Origin: Bacteroidetes bacterium RIFCSPLOWO2_12_FULL_37_12
GTDB taxonomy: Bacteria > Bacteroidota > Bacteroidia > 2-12-FULL-37-12
Reading direction: 5' to 3'
DNA: 64,000 nt
Assembly (NCBI GenBank): GCA_001769655.1
Contig: MEPC01000001.1
Coordinates: 59,311-123,310 of the forward strand
Below the pieces are notes generated by a model. The model made no database searches, was not told the origin of the DNA, and saw only the letters and a list, made by a program, of their open reading frames with translations. This document shows, piece by piece, positions 51,511 to 63,400 of this stretch (the stretch's first letter is position 1; each line of letters begins with the position of its first letter). The position numbers and the translations under genes are program-made.

Positions 51511-52245
51511 TTATATTTCTCTCAATGCCTTGCTTCTTATGAATCCTTTCCGGTTATCAAATAAAATCTCAGACCATATATCTTCGCGTTGCAAAACAAA
51601 AACTTTAGTTCCCTTTTCGGGTTTGGCTATTAAACTGGCTCCCGAAGAAGGAGCATTCATAACGAGGGGTTGCTGTTCAAAAATGATTGCTTCACTTTTA
51701 AAAAACCGGTCGTAATTTACTATGAGTCCTGAAATAATCAGAAAGGTCATAAAAAAAGCTGAATGTAAAAAAGTAATTTGCTTTTTTGTCAGAAATAAAT
51801 AAATCATTCTGAGAAACCAAAGGATAGCAATACCCGACAAAACATAAATCAATTCCTGATAAAAATTAAAGTAGGTATTTCTCAGCGTAGTATAATAGTT
51901 GGATGAATATCCGGAAATTGATTTTTCACCTGCGAGCTTTACAATTTTTTCTTCTACAGATAAATCCGGAAAATTTTTTCTATAAAAAGCCAAATAATAT
52001 AAAGCGGATGAATTATTATGGAGACCTTCATTTATAAAAGCGAGTTTTAACAACATTTGCGGGGTAAAAAACCGGTAGGTAGTAAAAGCTTTTTCATATA
52101 ATTCGCCTGCTTCTATGTATTTCTTTTTAGTAAAAAGGGAATCCCCTTTTTGCAAAAGAATATTTCCGGATTCCTTACCTGTCGAATTATTTGCTCCACA
52201 CAGGTTGATTAAAATAAATAAAAATAAAAAAATTGTTTTTTTCAT
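51511..52245 (-). CDS. TPR/SH3-domain protein (BatE-like)
   Basis: Signal peptide, TPR-like region, 2 TM segments, C-terminal SH3-like SGASLIAKPEKGTKVFVLQREDIWSEILFDNRKGFIRSKALREI. Confidence 0.7.
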   Translation of the reverse strand: MKKTIFLFLFILINLCGANNSTGKESGNILLQKGDSLFTKKKYIEAGELYEKAFTTYRFFTPQMLLKLAFINEGLHNNSSALYYLAFYRKNFPDLSVEEKIVKLAGEKSISGYSSNYYTTLRNTYFNFYQELIYVLSGIAILWFLRMIYLFLTKKQITFLHSAFFMTFLIISGLIVNYDRFFKSEAIIFEQQPLVMNAPSSGASLIAKPEKGTKVFVLQREDIWSEILFDNRKGFIRSKALREI

Positions 52246-52282
52246 AATTTAATAATTATTACCTTTGCGACCCATCTTTAAT

Positions 52283-52355
52283 GATTCCGTAGCTCAGCTG
52301 GTAGAGCATTTCCCTTTTAAGGAAGAGGTCCTGGGTTCGAATCCCAGCGGGATCA
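52283..52355 (+). tRNA. tRNA-Lys (TTT anticodon)
   Basis: GATTCCGTAGCTCAGCTGGTAGAGCATTTCCCTTTTAAGGAAGAGGTCCTGGGTTCGAATCCCAGCGGGATCA; anticodon loop CTTTTAA. Confidence 0.94.
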
Positions 52356-52479
52356 CACTTCGATTTCATCATTTTAAATTTGTAATACTTTAAAAGTTTT
52401 GACAGGTAGGTTTAAGTACCTGCCGCACATTCTAAACTACATACTTAAACCAGATTTGTCATTGTCCTCTGAAAACATC

Positions 52480-54180
52480 CTATAACTTCAACGTCTTCAG
52501 AATTTTCTTCCCCTTTTTTCCTTCTATGGAAATCATATAAATGCCTTTTGAAAAATCTCCGATTTCAAAACGCAAAAGTTGTTTTTCGCCTGTTAATATC
52601 ACTTGCTTTTCCAATACTAACCTGCCGGAAGAATCCGAAATCCTAACGTTTATTTTTTCTTTTGGCTTTCCCTCTGCAAATATAGTAAGCAGGTTCTGAA
52701 AAGGATTTGGATAAATTCTGATTTGAAAATTGCTTGTAAATGTATCAATTTTAATATCTACCAATTGCTTTGCTCTTACAAAATCAGGAATCCCGTACCC
52801 CATTAAAGAATCAGGACTAGTATATTGAGAACCGGATTGATGGAGGATTTCGATAATTTCCATCGCAGTAAGATTGGGATATGCTTGCCAGAAACCTGTT
52901 GCCATTCCACAAAGAATCGGACTAGAAAAAGAGGTTCCCCCACCGTAATTAATAGTATCGTTTGACGCCCAATAGGTGACACCGGCTCCTGGCGCTGTAA
53001 TATCCGGTTTTACCCTTCTGTCATACGAAGGTCCAACAGAACTAAAACTTGCATAGTCGCCCGATAAACTTACGGCTCCCACAGTAAGCACAGAATCCCC
53101 ATCGGCTGGAGCGCTGATATATTTCCAGGGTTTGTTCCCGTAATTCCCTGCACTACTCACCACAAGAATTCCTTTGCCAGCCGCCATATCTGCCGCCTTG
53201 GTTACCAGGGCTGTATTTCCGTCCATGTTTGTGTATGTATAACTTTGAGTTGAATCATCAAACGTAGAATATCCCAGAGATGAATTAATTACATCCGCTC
53301 CGGCGCTGTCTGCAAATTCTGCCGCCATCAACCAGTTGGCTTCTTCAATTGTTTGCTCGGAGGATACATCTTCTGTTCTCAATAATAAATATCCCGCTTT
53401 ATAGGCAGTCCCTATGAGCATACCGGGAACATACCCCGCCATAAGGGAAAGTACCATCATCCCATGGGTATTATCTTCATAAACACCGGCATTGTGTGCC
53501 ACAAAATCGTAAGTGCCTTTGATTTGATTATTCTGATAAAGATGTCTAAATGCTTTTAAGGTATCGGCTCTGTAAAAACCTGCATCCAATACCGCTATTA
53601 ACATTCCTTCTCCATGATACCCTGCCTCATGCATGGCGACAGCGCCAATCATGTTTGCCTGAGTATATGACGAACCGTAGAGGGTGGAATCCACATACGT
53701 AGAGACGGGTTTTAAACCCGTCTTTGCCGTCTGTACCACATTCATTGAGACGGGTTTAAAACCCGTCTGTACGGTATTTGTCATTTGTATTCCATTATTC
53801 CGGATTTTTTTATTTAATGATTTTGCAGATTTAACAAAAGGTAATTTTTTTATTAATTCCAGGGTTGCAGAATCTGTTTCTACCAAAGATGCATTAAACC
53901 AGCGTGAATTATACCAGACCTCTGCGCCAAGTTTTCTCATCGAATCGGGGTAGTTTGGTGTCACCGGTAAATCAGTTTGATTAATTAATATATTTTGTTT
54001 GTTTCTTCGTTGAATAGAACGGGGAGAAAGAAATTGTTGTGGGTTAGAAATGGAATAAGGAGAATTATTTTTGTCTGTAAAATAGATAAGATGTTTTTTC
54101 TTTACCGGTGTTGTTTGGGAAAGAACCGGCGATAAGATGTGGGAAACCAGAAAAATTATTATTAAAAATGTTTTATTCAT
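52480..54180 (-). CDS. S8 (subtilisin-like) serine peptidase with T9SS C-terminal sorting domain
   Basis: MLIAVLDAGF (D), NTHGMMVLSLMAG (H), GGGTSFSSPILCGMATGF (S); C-terminal IRIYPNPFQNLLTIFAEG...KGIYMISIEGKKGKKILKTLKL. Confidence 0.9.
   Translation of the reverse strand: MNKTFLIIIFLVSHILSPVLSQTTPVKKKHLIYFTDKNNSPYSISNPQQFLSPRSIQRRNKQNILINQTDLPVTPNYPDSMRKLGAEVWYNSRWFNASLVETDSATLELIKKLPFVKSAKSLNKKIRNNGIQMTNTVQTGFKPVSMNVVQTAKTGLKPVSTYVDSTLYGSSYTQANMIGAVAMHEAGYHGEGMLIAVLDAGFYRADTLKAFRHLYQNNQIKGTYDFVAHNAGVYEDNTHGMMVLSLMAGYVPGMLIGTAYKAGYLLLRTEDVSSEQTIEEANWLMAAEFADSAGADVINSSLGYSTFDDSTQSYTYTNMDGNTALVTKAADMAAGKGILVVSSAGNYGNKPWKYISAPADGDSVLTVGAVSLSGDYASFSSVGPSYDRRVKPDITAPGAGVTYWASNDTINYGGGTSFSSPILCGMATGFWQAYPNLTAMEIIEILHQSGSQYTSPDSLMGYGIPDFVRAKQLVDIKIDTFTSNFQIRIYPNPFQNLLTIFAEGKPKEKINVRISDSSGRLVLEKQVILTGEKQLLRFEIGDFSKGIYMISIEGKKGKKILKTLKL
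53703..53768. repeat. Pair of 21-bp palindromes (53703-53723 and 53748-53768) inside the S8 peptidase CDS
   Basis: AGACGGGTTTTAAACCCGTCT and AGACGGGTTTAAAACCCGTCT, reverse complements of each other, 45 bp apart start to start, encoding TGFKPVS / TGLKPVS. Confidence 0.9.
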
Positions 54181-54202
54181 TTTATGATAATGTAAATTTT
54201 AT

Positions 54203-54232
54203 GTAGAGAGACACGGTGCGCCGTGTCTCTAC
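54203..54232. repeat. REP-like palindrome GTAGAGAGACACGGTGCGCCGTGTCTCTAC
   Basis: Intergenic palindrome; same family as 16228 and 20429. Confidence 0.8.
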
Positions 54233-54954
54233 TGCCATTCACAACCCTCAGTACAATATTCAAATTTAACCAACTCCTGATAATATTTTATTCCTTGTAT
54301 AATGTTCGTATCCGGGTTCAATTCAAATTCCAAATCTATAAATTTTTTATATATCAAACCAACCCCTTCGGCATAATATTCCTTATCAATATTCTGGCTG
54401 ATTAACGTGGTTATATCCTCTTGTATAACTTCAGTTGTTTTAGGATATAATTTTCCAGCTATTGTTGCAGGTATTCCTGTTTTTCCGTATTTTTTTTTCT
54501 CCGCGGGAAGTTCGTTATACACATTCGGGTTCCATTTAATTCCTTCCTCCACGGGGAAAATTAATTTAAGGATTCTTCGCTGGTTTTCGGTACGCAATGC
54601 CCCAAAATTATTCCGCGATGCAGACCACACAGAATCAATCTTTCCCCAGGAAGAATCTGAACTTGGTCTGGAGAATCGCTCAAGCCGGTATTGAATATTT
54701 CCTTCCAGATCCGTAAATGAATCTGTTTGAGCTTCAAGAAGCTGATATATAGTTGTATCCGTTAATCCCAATTCGTTAAAACCAGAAAATACCTTTACAT
54801 TGTAAACATAATAATTACCTTTTTTTAAGGGAAAATATCCAATGCCCTGCGGAACCGGTTCGACAATGTCTTTGCCGCAGGAGAGGAAAAAGAAAATTCC
54901 TGCACAAAATAGTAATAAACGGAAATTTAAAAAAATGATATATAAAGATTTCAT
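54229..54954 (-). CDS. Hypothetical lipoprotein
   Basis: LLLFCAGIFFFLSC|GKDIVEPVPQG lipobox; start probably MKSLYIIFLNF near 54954 rather than 54990. Confidence 0.65.
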   Translation of the reverse strand: MKSLYIIFLNFRLLLFCAGIFFFLSCGKDIVEPVPQGIGYFPLKKGNYYVYNVKVFSGFNELGLTDTTIYQLLEAQTDSFTDLEGNIQYRLERFSRPSSDSSWGKIDSVWSASRNNFGALRTENQRRILKLIFPVEEGIKWNPNVYNELPAEKKKYGKTGIPATIAGKLYPKTTEVIQEDITTLISQNIDKEYYAEGVGLIYKKFIDLEFELNPDTNIIQGIKYYQELVKFEYCTEGCEWQ

Positions 54955-55170
54955 ATAAGTATTAGAATTATGGTAAACACTTTTGCACATAACTACTATT
55001 CAAATAAAAGAATAACACTAAACATAAAACACTTAATAAAAAATGTTTAAGTTCGTTTAGATAATTTGGACTTTGCGTTTAACATTTAATATTATTTGTT
55101 TTATGTTATTTATTTTTTATTGTGGCTAATTGTAAAAGCTGAGTTTTACAGATTTTGCGTTACTATTCAT

Positions 55171-56262
55171 CTACCTTTCAATAATCCCCCCGCAGACTAC
55201 ATCATCTCCTTCATAAAAAACCGCAGATTGTCCGGGAGCAATGGCAAAAACCGGCTCTTCAAAGTTAGCAAGTAACGTATCATTTTCTTGTGTCACTACT
55301 GCATAGTGTCCTTCGTCATTGTAACGTATGGTGGTCATCAACCTTGCATTTTGATCAGGCAAAAAAGGATATTTAATAAAATTAAGTTTCCCGACTTTCA
55401 TACTACGTTGTGATAACTTGTCCAAAGGGCTTAACACTACCTTGTTTTCAGATGATTTGATTTCAGAAACGTACACAGGATATCCCAGCGCCACCCCTAA
55501 TCCTTTCCGTTGACCGATGGTATAAAATGGATACCCTTCATGGGTACCCACCACTTCTCCTGATTCCAGAATAAATTCTCCATTCTTTAGTTTTTCCGCT
55601 ACTCCATTTACTTTTCTTTTCAAAAAACCCCGATAATCATTATCCGGAATAAAACATATTTCGTAGGATTCCGGTTTATTTGCCAATTCTTCAAAACCCA
55701 ATTTTTTTGCTTTAAGTTTTATGTCAATTTTTTTATGACTTCCCAAAGGAAAAATGCTCCGCGCTAAACTGCTTTGAGAAAGTCCCCAAAGTGCATACGA
55801 TTGGTCTTTGTTTTTATCTTCGCCGGTTGATACAATAAAACGGTCATTTTCTTTTCTGACCCTTGCATAATGTCCTGTTGCAATGAAATCACATCCAAGT
55901 TGGTCGGCTCTTTTCAAAAGCGCAGTCCATTTTATGTGTGTATTGCACAACACGCAGGGATTGGGTGTCCGGCCTGCCATGTATTCCTCTACGAAATTAT
56001 CAATTACGAAAGTTCCGAATTCATCCCGGATGTCAATAATATAATGCGGAAAATCTAATGCCACTGCCACTGCTCTGGCATCGTTGATAGAGTCCAAACT
56101 ACAGCAACCGGTTTCTTTGCGGTTTCCTCCACTGGCGGCATAATCCCACGTTTTCATAGTGATGCCTACAATATCATACCCTTGCTCTTTAAGCAATACG
56201 GCGGCAACGGAGCTGTCCACCCCCCCACTCATGGCTACCAGGACTTTATTATTTGATGACAT
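55171..56262 (-). CDS. mnmA: tRNA-specific 2-thiouridylase
   Basis: VLVAMSGGVDSSVAAVLLKEQGYDIVGITMK; GRTPNPCVLCNTHIKW; ATGHYAR; FYTIGQRKGLGVALG. Confidence 0.95.
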   Translation of the reverse strand: MSSNNKVLVAMSGGVDSSVAAVLLKEQGYDIVGITMKTWDYAASGGNRKETGCCSLDSINDARAVAVALDFPHYIIDIRDEFGTFVIDNFVEEYMAGRTPNPCVLCNTHIKWTALLKRADQLGCDFIATGHYARVRKENDRFIVSTGEDKNKDQSYALWGLSQSSLARSIFPLGSHKKIDIKLKAKKLGFEELANKPESYEICFIPDNDYRGFLKRKVNGVAEKLKNGEFILESGEVVGTHEGYPFYTIGQRKGLGVALGYPVYVSEIKSSENKVVLSPLDKLSQRSMKVGKLNFIKYPFLPDQNARLMTTIRYNDEGHYAVVTQENDTLLANFEEPVFAIAPGQSAVFYEGDDVVCGGIIER

Positions 56263-56310
56263 TTTATATAAAATTACACAAAAATACTTAATTTTCTTCT
56301 ACAAATCCGA

Positions 56311-56352
56311 CCTCACCCCAGCCCCTCTCCAAAAAAATGGAGAGGGGTGAGG
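56311..56352. repeat. Dispersed palindromic repeat CCTCACCCCAGCCCCTCTCCAAAAAAATGGAGAGGGGTGAGG
   Basis: Same family as 7595 and 10764. Confidence 0.8.
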
Positions 56353-56392
56353 GAGCATTTTTCGTCGTAGAAAGATAGGTGATGAATGAGAT

Positions 56393-57331
56393 TCAGTGAA
56401 TAAATTCCCGCTTTAAATGGCAATACTCCTCCCAGATTTCCTTTAAAATTTCTCCCGCCGGTTTGATTTCATGAATGGCTCCGGAAATCTGACCAATTTC
56501 CAATTCTCCTTCTTCCAAATCCCCCTCAAACATCCCTTTCTTAGCCCGTGCTCTACCGAGCAATTCTTTCAATTGCTCTTCGGTGGCACCGTTTTTTTCT
56601 GCTGTATTCACTTTTTCCCAAAAAGAATTACGGATTATGCGCACCGGAGCCAGTTTTTTCATCACAAGCATGGTTCCCCCTTCACCGGTTTCGAGCACTT
56701 TCTTTTTAAAATTAATATGCGCTGATGATTCCTCGCTTGTCACAAACCGTGAACCGATCTGGACTCCATCCGCGCCTAAAACTTCTGCCGCTAACATACT
56801 TCGCCCGCTTGCAATGCCACCAGCCGCAATTAATGGAAGTGTCACTGCATCCCGCACCATCGGAATCAAACAAAAAGTGGTCGTCTCTTCTCTCCCATTG
56901 TGTCCGCCGGCTTCGAACCCCTCGGCTACCACTGCGTCAACCCCTGCTGATTCTGATTTTTGTGCAAACTTTACACTTGAAACAACATGCGCCACTTTGA
57001 TTCCATTTTTTTTCAACTCCGATGTCCACGTTTTTGGATTTCCTGCTGAAGTAAAAACGACAGGAACTTTTTCTTCTATGATAATCTGTATATGTTTTTC
57101 AATATCCGGATACATGAGAGGAATATTAACGCCAAACGGTTTTGAAGTGGCTTTCTTGCATTTTTGAATGTGAGAACGTAAAATATCAGGATACATGGAG
57201 CCCGAACCAATCAATCCTAATCCACCGGCATTGCTAACTGCACTTGCCAGCTCCCAGCCGGAACACCAAAGCATTCCTGCCTGTATGATGGGATAGTGAA
57301 TGTTGAAGAGAGTTGTAATGCGATTTTTCAT
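56393..57331 (-). CDS. Nitronate monooxygenase / FabK-like flavoprotein
   Basis: YPIIQAGMLWCSGWELASAVSNAGGLGLIGSGSM; VVAEGFEAGGHNGREETTTFCLIPMVRDAVTLPLIAAGGIASGRSMLAAEVLGADGVQIGSRFVTSEES. Confidence 0.88.
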   Translation of the reverse strand: MKNRITTLFNIHYPIIQAGMLWCSGWELASAVSNAGGLGLIGSGSMYPDILRSHIQKCKKATSKPFGVNIPLMYPDIEKHIQIIIEEKVPVVFTSAGNPKTWTSELKKNGIKVAHVVSSVKFAQKSESAGVDAVVAEGFEAGGHNGREETTTFCLIPMVRDAVTLPLIAAGGIASGRSMLAAEVLGADGVQIGSRFVTSEESSAHINFKKKVLETGEGGTMLVMKKLAPVRIIRNSFWEKVNTAEKNGATEEQLKELLGRARAKKGMFEGDLEEGELEIGQISGAIHEIKPAGEILKEIWEEYCHLKREFIH

Positions 57332-57448
57332 ATCAATAGTAACGCTTGACTATAAGATAATTTCAAATTTATCAAGCGAAAAAAATAGTTAAAATTATAT
57401 TAATAAAATAGTGTATCTTTCGCTCTTTTTTAAATAAAATCCAATATT

Positions 57449-60400
57449 ATGAAAAAACTATCATTTTTATTATTGCTCGGACTCATTGCTCTTCAAAACT
57501 CAAACGCACAGTTGAATGGTTCTTATACCATTGGAAGTAGCGGTGATTACACCACTTTCGGTAACGCTATCACTGCACTTAAGACACAAGGCGTAAGCGG
57601 ACCTGTAACATTCACCGTTGCGACCGGAATTTACAACGAACAATTTACGTTTGGTAAAATACCGGGACAAGGATTCTCTAACCGTATCACTTTTGAATCA
57701 CAGACAGGAAATCCGGCAGATGTGACCTTGTTTTATTCTTCTACTTCCAGCACCGACAACTATATAATTAAATTTGACAGCGCCACGCATATTACTTTTC
57801 AGAATTTGACATTTACCAATACAGGTACGAGTTATGCCCGGAATATTGATTTCAAAACGGGGACGCCTGCCACCGGAATTCAGTTTCTAAACAATATTTT
57901 TAATTCCGGCGCAAACAATAGTTCCAGCAATAAAGCCACCATTTATACTTCGGGAGCCGCAGTAGATAGCTGTCTATTTCAGGGAAATACTTTTAACGGA
58001 GGTTATGCCGGTATCAGCATGGATGGTCCCGCTTCCCCTCTTTCAAAAGGTGTTCTTATCAGTAACAACATTTTTTATGACCACTATTATTCCATTTATC
58101 TGAAAGAAATGGACGCACCTGTTATTTCTTCCAACACACTAGTAAACCCAACCAGTCGGGGTATTTTTCTTGAATATTGTGATAACCTGACTAAGATTAC
58201 ATCCAACAAAATCAATTCTACATTCAATATAAGTGGAATTTATTTTAATCAATCCGATGGAACGCTGGCTAACCGGGGATTAATTGCAAATAATTTTGTG
58301 CAGGTTGGAGCCACAAGCAATTCTTCCGGAATTCAAATCAATACTTGCACATATCAAAATCTTTATCACAATACTGTTAGTGTAACAGGTACCACAACCG
58401 GAAACAGCGCGGTAATTGTAACTTCAGGATCTGATATTCAGATAAACAATAATATATTTTCCTGTGAAAATAGCGGCTATGCATTAAATACCAATTCGGC
58501 TACTGCCATTACCACTTCTGATTACAATAATTTTTATTCTCCGTCAAATTATATGTTTTACCGCACGAGTACTGAATACAGGGACTTGTCTGAATACAAA
58601 ACCGCTTCCTCAAAGGAAACAAATTCAGTTTCCTTTTATCCGGGATTTAAGTCCTCAACCGACCTCCATGTTTTATCATCATGGTTAAATGGCATGGGAA
58701 CAGTTGTCTCCATCGTTACGGATGACTTCGACGGAGAATTACGGAACAATCCTCCCGATATAGGAGCCGATGAATATACTCCTTATACCAACAGTCCGTT
58801 ATCCGGTTCCTATACGCTGGGTTCCGGCGGTGATTTTCCTACTTTCAAAGCGGCTATTGATACATTGAAGTTACGTGGAATTTCTTCTTCTGTAACGTTT
58901 GATGTACTCAATGGGGATTATTTTGAATCCCTCGAATTAATTGAAATTCCCGGCATAAATTTTCAGGATTCAGTTATTTTTCAATCTCAAAGCGGCAATC
59001 CTGTCAATGTCACTATTGATTTTTCGGCTACCAGCGCATCTGATAATTATCTGATATTATTTAAAGGCGCAGATCGTTTCAGTTTTATGAATATGACACT
59101 TAACGCTTCCGGTTCCAGCGGATATAACACGATTGCAAATTTTTACGGATATGCAAAAAAGAATAAATTTCTTAATTGCATTATGAATGGAGGCAGTAAT
59201 TCGAGCAGTTACAACTACTCCCACCTTTATGCAAATGGTTCTTATCTGGATAGTACAACCATTTCCGGATGTACCATAAACAATGGTTATGGATTTTATT
59301 TATTTGGTCCTTCCAATACAGAGTTGGCAACTGATGTAACCATTGTAAATAACACGTTCTCCGGTTCCTATAATTCCATTTTTCTTGAAAAAATGTCATC
59401 TCCAAAAATAAATGGAAATACGTTTCTGAATTCCACAAACGATGCCATTCACCTTCAATACTGCGATAATGATTTGCAGGTTTTGTCAAATACGATAACT
59501 TCCAACTCCGACAAATCTGGCATTTATCTCTACAATTGTGACGGAATATCTGCTAAAAGAGGATTGATAGCCAATAACTTCATTCAATACGGATCCACCG
59601 GTAATGCTTATGGTATTTATCTGAATACATGTACCTACGAGAATGTTTATCATAATAGTATAAATCTCACAGGCACTTCAACTTCGTCTGCATCTTTTTA
59701 TGGTTATAATGGTTCAAATCTCCAATTGAAAAACAACGTATTTGCAAATACCGGTAGCGGGTATGCACTCAATACAAATTCATCAACAAATATCAGTGCC
59801 ACTGATTATAATAACTTTTTCACCAACGGAAATTACATCGCTAACTGGGGTTCAACGGCATATAATGACCTTGCATCTTTAAAAACTGCCTCCGGAAAAG
59901 ATGTCAATTCTATTTCCGTAAATCCGGGGTTTTTCTCCAACATAAACTTGCATACCAATAGTTATTGGTTAGATGGAAAAGGCACCCCCCTCGCTGTTGT
60001 CACTACCGATTATGATGGATCAGTGAGAGACGGAGTGACACCGGATATTGGTGCGGATGAATTTACTTCCAGCATTATTCCTTTAAATGGTACATACACT
60101 ATTGGAACTACAGGTGATTTTCCAAGTTTTGCCAACGCCATTGATTCACTCAATTTAAAAGGGGTCTCCGGTCCTGTGATTTTTGATGTGTTGAACGGAA
60201 CCTATAACGAACAATTTATTTTAAAACCGGTTTCTAACGCAAGTGCTGTCAATACCATTACTTTTCAGTCACAGTCGGGGATTGCAGGCAACGTGGTAGT
60301 TGATTTCAATGCCACCTCATCCTCAGCTAATTATGTTGCCTGGTTGGCGGGGGTGAGTTTTATTACCCTTCAGAATATGACGTTTACTGCATCCAGCACC

Positions 60401-63400
60401 AACAGCAATGCCGTTGTAATTTATCTAACCGGAAATGCCACCTATAATCAAATTAAAAATTGTTTGATAAACGGAAAATCCTCTTCCTCTGCTATTTGGG
60501 CTTCCTCCTGTCAAAGTGATAATCTGACAATTTCAGGAAACACAATCAATGGCGGATATCATTCCATTAATTTGCAAGGTGTAAGTACTTCTGTTCTTGC
60601 TAAATTCGTTTCAGTGACACTGAATACTATTAACTCTTCGAGCTATAATGGAATTTATCTTCAGAATCAGGATGCACCGGTTATCCTTTCCAATCAAATC
60701 AATAGTTCCGGACAAGACGGCATTCGCCTCGAATATTGTGATAATGCTTTGCAGGTATTGAAAAACAAAATTTATTCACAAAATGATTATTCCGGAATAG
60801 TTTTGCAGAATTGTGATGGAACAACCTCCAGCAGGGGATTGATTTCCAATAACTTTATCACAATTGGAAATAACGGAAATGCCAATGGTGTTTATACGTA
60901 TTATTCAAATTATCAAAATGTGTATCACAATTCCATTAACATAATTACCGGGGGTTCAGGTACCAGTTCTGCCGCTTTTAAAGGATTTTATGGAAGTAAT
61001 ATCAATGTTGTAAATAATATTCTGTTAAATAATGGACCCGGATTTTCCTATTATGTAAACAATTCTTCCGTTGCAGGAACATCCGATTTTAACTGTCATT
61101 CTTCCAAGGGCAACTTCCTTGCCTACTGGTCCGCTAATGTATTAGACCTCGAAGCATTAAAAACAGCAAGTTCTAAAGAGTCCTCTTCCATTAATGTTTC
61201 AGCAGATTTTGTGAGTGTCACTGATTTACATATTTCTTCTTATTGGTTAGATAACAAAGGAACCCCCTTGACTGACGTCTCCGACGATATTGACGGTGAA
61301 GTAAGAAATGCAGGTACACCGGATATTGGAGCCGATGAGTTTACATCCACACGATTGCCACTTGCAGGAACTTATATTGTAGGAACGGGTGGGAATTTTA
61401 CGACCTTGACGGAGGCGGCAGATAGCTTAAATATTTTGGGAGTAAGTGATTCTGTATTTTTCCTGATAAAATCGGGAACTTATTTCGAACAATTCGAACT
61501 TAAACAGATATCAGGAGCCGACAGTGTACATCCCATTCAGTTTCAATCACAAACCGGAAATGCTATAGATGTGGTTATCAGTTTCACAGCTACTTCCGGT
61601 TCCAATAATCATATTATCATGCTAAGCAGTGCGGATAACATTACGTTTAAAAATCTTACATTTTCCCCTTCAGGAATCGGCGGATATGCGAAAGCATTTT
61701 ATATTTATGGGGTGGCAAACAATATTACTTTTGATAATTGCATTTTTAACGGCGCCACCGGTTTTAATAGCGTCAACACCTCTTTAATTCATGTGGATAA
61801 TTCAAATCCTAAGTCCCTTCTCATTACAGGTTGTACTTTCAATAACGGAGGGTATGGTTTGTATTTTACGGGTATTTCCACTTCCAATCCGGCAAAAATC
61901 CTTACGTTATCAAACAATGTTTTTAACTATCAGTACTACCCTGTATCCATTAATTATGGTTCCGGAATTTATCTGAAATCAAATGTTTTAAATGAAATAA
62001 AAAACGATGGATTTTATTTAGGTAATTGTTCAGGAGAAATAAAATTGGAAGGAAATAAAATATATGGAATTTCTGATTATACCGGAATAAATTTTTACAG
62101 CACGAATGGCACTGCACCCTCTCCCGTTCTCATAGCTAACAATTTTGTTTCGTATGGAAGCGCAGGAAGTTCTTACGGAATTTATCTCTATAGTTCTAAT
62201 TTTATCAATGTTTATAACAATACAGTGCATCAAAGAAGCTCAAGTTCATCTTCCATTGCTTTTTATACGTATGGCGGATCTAACATCAATGTACTAAATA
62301 ATATTTTTTGTGCATCCGGAACCGGCTATGCGTATTACTCAAATAATGGAACCAATATTTTAAACAGCGATTATAATAATTTATACTCGAATGGTTCGTA
62401 CCTGGCTTATTGGTCAGTCAATCAGGTAAATTTAAGTTCCCTCCAAAGTGCCTCAGGAAAAGATCTATCCTCTCTTTCTTTATTTCCATCTTTTGTTTCC
62501 ATTTCGGATCTTCACCTCAAGTCACTTGGATTAAACAATAAAGGAACGTATCTGACGGATGTATTGGATGACATAGATGGAGAGTCCAGAGATACACTCA
62601 CTCCCGATATCGGTGCTGATGAATTTAATTCAGGGGCTATTCCTTTAGCGGGCGTTTACACCATTGGTCCTACCGGTTATTTTTCTTCTATTACTCAAGC
62701 CGTTGACAGTTTAACCATGCTCGGTATCTCTGATTCGGTCATTTTTAAAATCCAAACCGGCACCTATAACGAAAAAATAGAATTAAACGCAATTTCTGGT
62801 GTCACTGCTGTAAAATATGTTGTATTTGAGTCACAAACCGGAAATGCTACTGACGTAGTTATTTTTAACGCGGCTACAAGCACTTCTGATAACTTTATTT
62901 TTAATCTGAAAAATGCGAAATATTTTAATTTCCGTAAACTAACTTTCAAAGCAACCGGAATTTCTTATGCTTCAATTTTCACACTTTCCGGTGAAACGAG
63001 AAAAATAAAAATTTCAGAATGTGTAATGGAAGGAAAACCATTCGTTAGTGGTTACGAGCAAGCCCTGATACGTTCTTACCAAACTGTCATTGACTCAATA
63101 ACTGTAATTTCCAATAAAATGACCAATGGAGCGTATGGGGTTTATCTCTATGGAATTAACACAACAAATCCCATAAGTGGAATTAATATTTCAGGAAATG
63201 AATTCAATGGATTTTATTATTCCATTTATTTATCAACTTGCGATGCGCCCGTTGTGGAGAAAAACAAAATGACCTCTTTCCAGGAACGTGCCATTCACAT
63301 CGAGACATGTGCAAATGCAACTTGGGTACATCAAAACTTTATGGTATCGGACAATGCATATTATGGGATTGTACTTTATAATTCCAATGGTACTCCCGGA

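Noticed and set aside
56583-57167. 194-aa and overlapping plus-strand ORFs (56583-57167, 56725-57000)
   Set aside because: Antisense to the nitronate monooxygenase-like gene; no family signature.
59181-59489. 102-aa minus-strand ORF and other small ORFs at 61.8-62.9 kb
   Set aside because: They lie inside the large plus-strand beta-helix CDS that the ORF track omitted because it has no stop in the window.
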